From a virus: a DNA stretch of 21,606 bases. Under the pieces are notes generated by a model. It saw only the letters and a list, made by a program, of their open reading frames with translations, did not search any database and was not told where the DNA came from. A program made the translations under genes and the position numbers. Positions 21,194 through 21,606 of this stretch are shown piece after piece. The stretch covers positions 1 to 21,606 of the IMG/VR virus record IMGVR_UViG_3300009149_000341; one strand, written 5' to 3'. Each line of letters begins with the position of its first letter. The stretch's first letter is position 1.

Positions 21194-21219
21194 GAAACCA
21201 TGATGGTTTGTATAATAGG
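21194..21219 (+). promoter_or_regulatory. Putative phage promoter with palindromic operator, copy B
   Basis: TATAAT (21211-21216) is preceded by GAAACCA (21194-21200), matching the element near 12537. AAACCATGATGGTTT (21195-21209) is a perfect palindrome with seven-base arms around one G, ending one base before the -10. This position would let a dimeric repressor block polymerase. No consensus -35 is seen. The predicted leader contains GGGG and CCCC around 21227-21240, a weak hairpin. Confidence 0.65.
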
Positions 21220-21266
21220 GTAGAAGGGGAAACAAACCCCAAATCAGAAGTAAAGGAGACACAGAA

Positions 21267-21606
21267 GTGGACAAGAAGCAGATGGTGAACGCAGCGGAGG
21301 AACTCAATGAGACCCTGGGACTTGAACCGGCAATCAACACTGAGCAGCCCATCAAGGAGTTGAAGGAGGAGCTCCTCGCGGCCGTAGAATTGCTGGAAGC
21401 GGGGGATGCCCTCTCTGAGGAGACAGAGAAGACGATTGAGGAACTGAAGACGATCGAGGATGACGATCTTCCAGAGGAGGCACCAGCGAAGAAAGCGGCC
21501 CCGGCAAAGAAGGCTACTCCTGCACCGGCAAAAGCGGCTCCAGCGAAGGCTGCTCCAGCGAAGGCTGCTCCAGCGAAGGCTGCTCCAGCGAAGGCTGCTC
21601 CAGCGA
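21267..21606 (+). CDS. Acidic protein with an Ala-Pro-Ala-Lys repeat tail (3' end beyond window)
   Basis: At least 113 residues start at GTG 21267, with AAAGGAG eight bases upstream. An ATG five codons later has no site. Residues 1-72 are acidic helix (KELKEELLAAVELLEAGDAL, EETEKTIEELKTIEDDDLPEE). From about residue 73 the sequence becomes Ala/Pro/Lys, with five-residue AAPAK repeats running off the window. Such tails occur in histone-H1-like and nucleoid-associated proteins and in flexible linkers of structural or single-strand-binding proteins. The acidic first part argues against a simple DNA-binding histone mimic. It has its own promoter just upstream, separate from the helicase. Confidence 0.75.
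   Translation, partial: MDKKQMVNAAEELNETLGLEPAINTEQPIKELKEELLAAVELLEAGDALSEETEKTIEELKTIEDDDLPEEAPAKKAAPAKKATPAPAKAAPAKAAPAKAAPAKAAPAKAAPA
21537..21606. repeat. 15-bp tandem repeat (coding minisatellite)
   Basis: The unit GCTCCAGCGAAGGCT is repeated perfectly four times (21537-21596) and begins a fifth copy at the window edge. Upstream, less perfect versions of the same codons (about 21480-21536) are more diverged. The total number of copies is unknown. Confidence 0.9.

Noticed and set aside
21227-21240. Intrinsic terminator after the helicase gene
   Set aside because: GGGG and CCCC can form only a four-pair stem and no T-run follows. It lies downstream of a promoter, in the leader of the next gene.
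21537-21606. CRISPR array
   Set aside because: The repeats are 15 bases with no spacers, in frame with a coding sequence.

Overview
This window is a piece of a tailed double-stranded DNA phage or prophage with an HK97-type head, infecting a bacterium. The evidence is a packaging and head module in canonical order (small terminase, large terminase, portal, Mu-F-like protein, HK97-family protease, HK97-fold capsid), followed by a phage replication module (primase, initiator, DnaB-like helicase). Genes are densely packed, with frequent ATGA, TGATG and GTGA overlaps and strong AGGAGG ribosome binding sites. A TTGACT-17-TATTAT promoter and a sigma-factor-like protein argue for a bacterial host. 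I cannot name the host. No integrase, tRNA, lysis or tail genes are visible, and both ends of the window cut through genes.

Layout. Positions 1-7646 are on the minus strand, read right to left: TerS, TerL, a portal protein carrying a C-terminal class I methyltransferase domain, a small eight-cysteine protein, a Mu-F/SPP1 gp7-like protein, the prohead protease, the major capsid protein, and the start of a glycine-rich repetitive probable structural protein. Positions 7647-7768 form a divergent control region with repeated TGGGATTTT and TGGGGAAAA boxes and one good rightward promoter. From 7769 to the end everything is on the plus strand. First comes a PD-(D/E)XK nuclease-like gene that looks leaderless, then small accessory genes (two preceded by matching structured leaders), a coiled-coil zinc protein, a SMARCAL1-like SNF2 helicase and a sigma-like protein. 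A long run of small genes follows (several zinc ribbons, a degenerate Nudix protein, a probable inactive relative of the prohead protease). The window closes with the replication module (zinc-TOPRIM primase, Xre-type regulator, initiator with iteron-like repeats inside its gene, DnaB-like helicase with a cysteine-rich insertion) and a separately promoted protein with an Ala-Pro-Ala-Lys tail.

How it fits together. The right arm probably acts early (takeover and DNA replication) and the left arm late (packaging and head assembly). The initiator probably binds the iterons in its own gene, loads the DnaB-like helicase, and the primase supplies primers. The sigma-like protein and two look-alike promoters (near 12554 and 21211) may form a temporal switch.

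The most novel items are the portal-methyltransferase fusion, the pair of covarying leader RNAs at 8444-8505 and 8678-8735, the four-iteron candidate origin at 18752-18811, and the shared promoter element.
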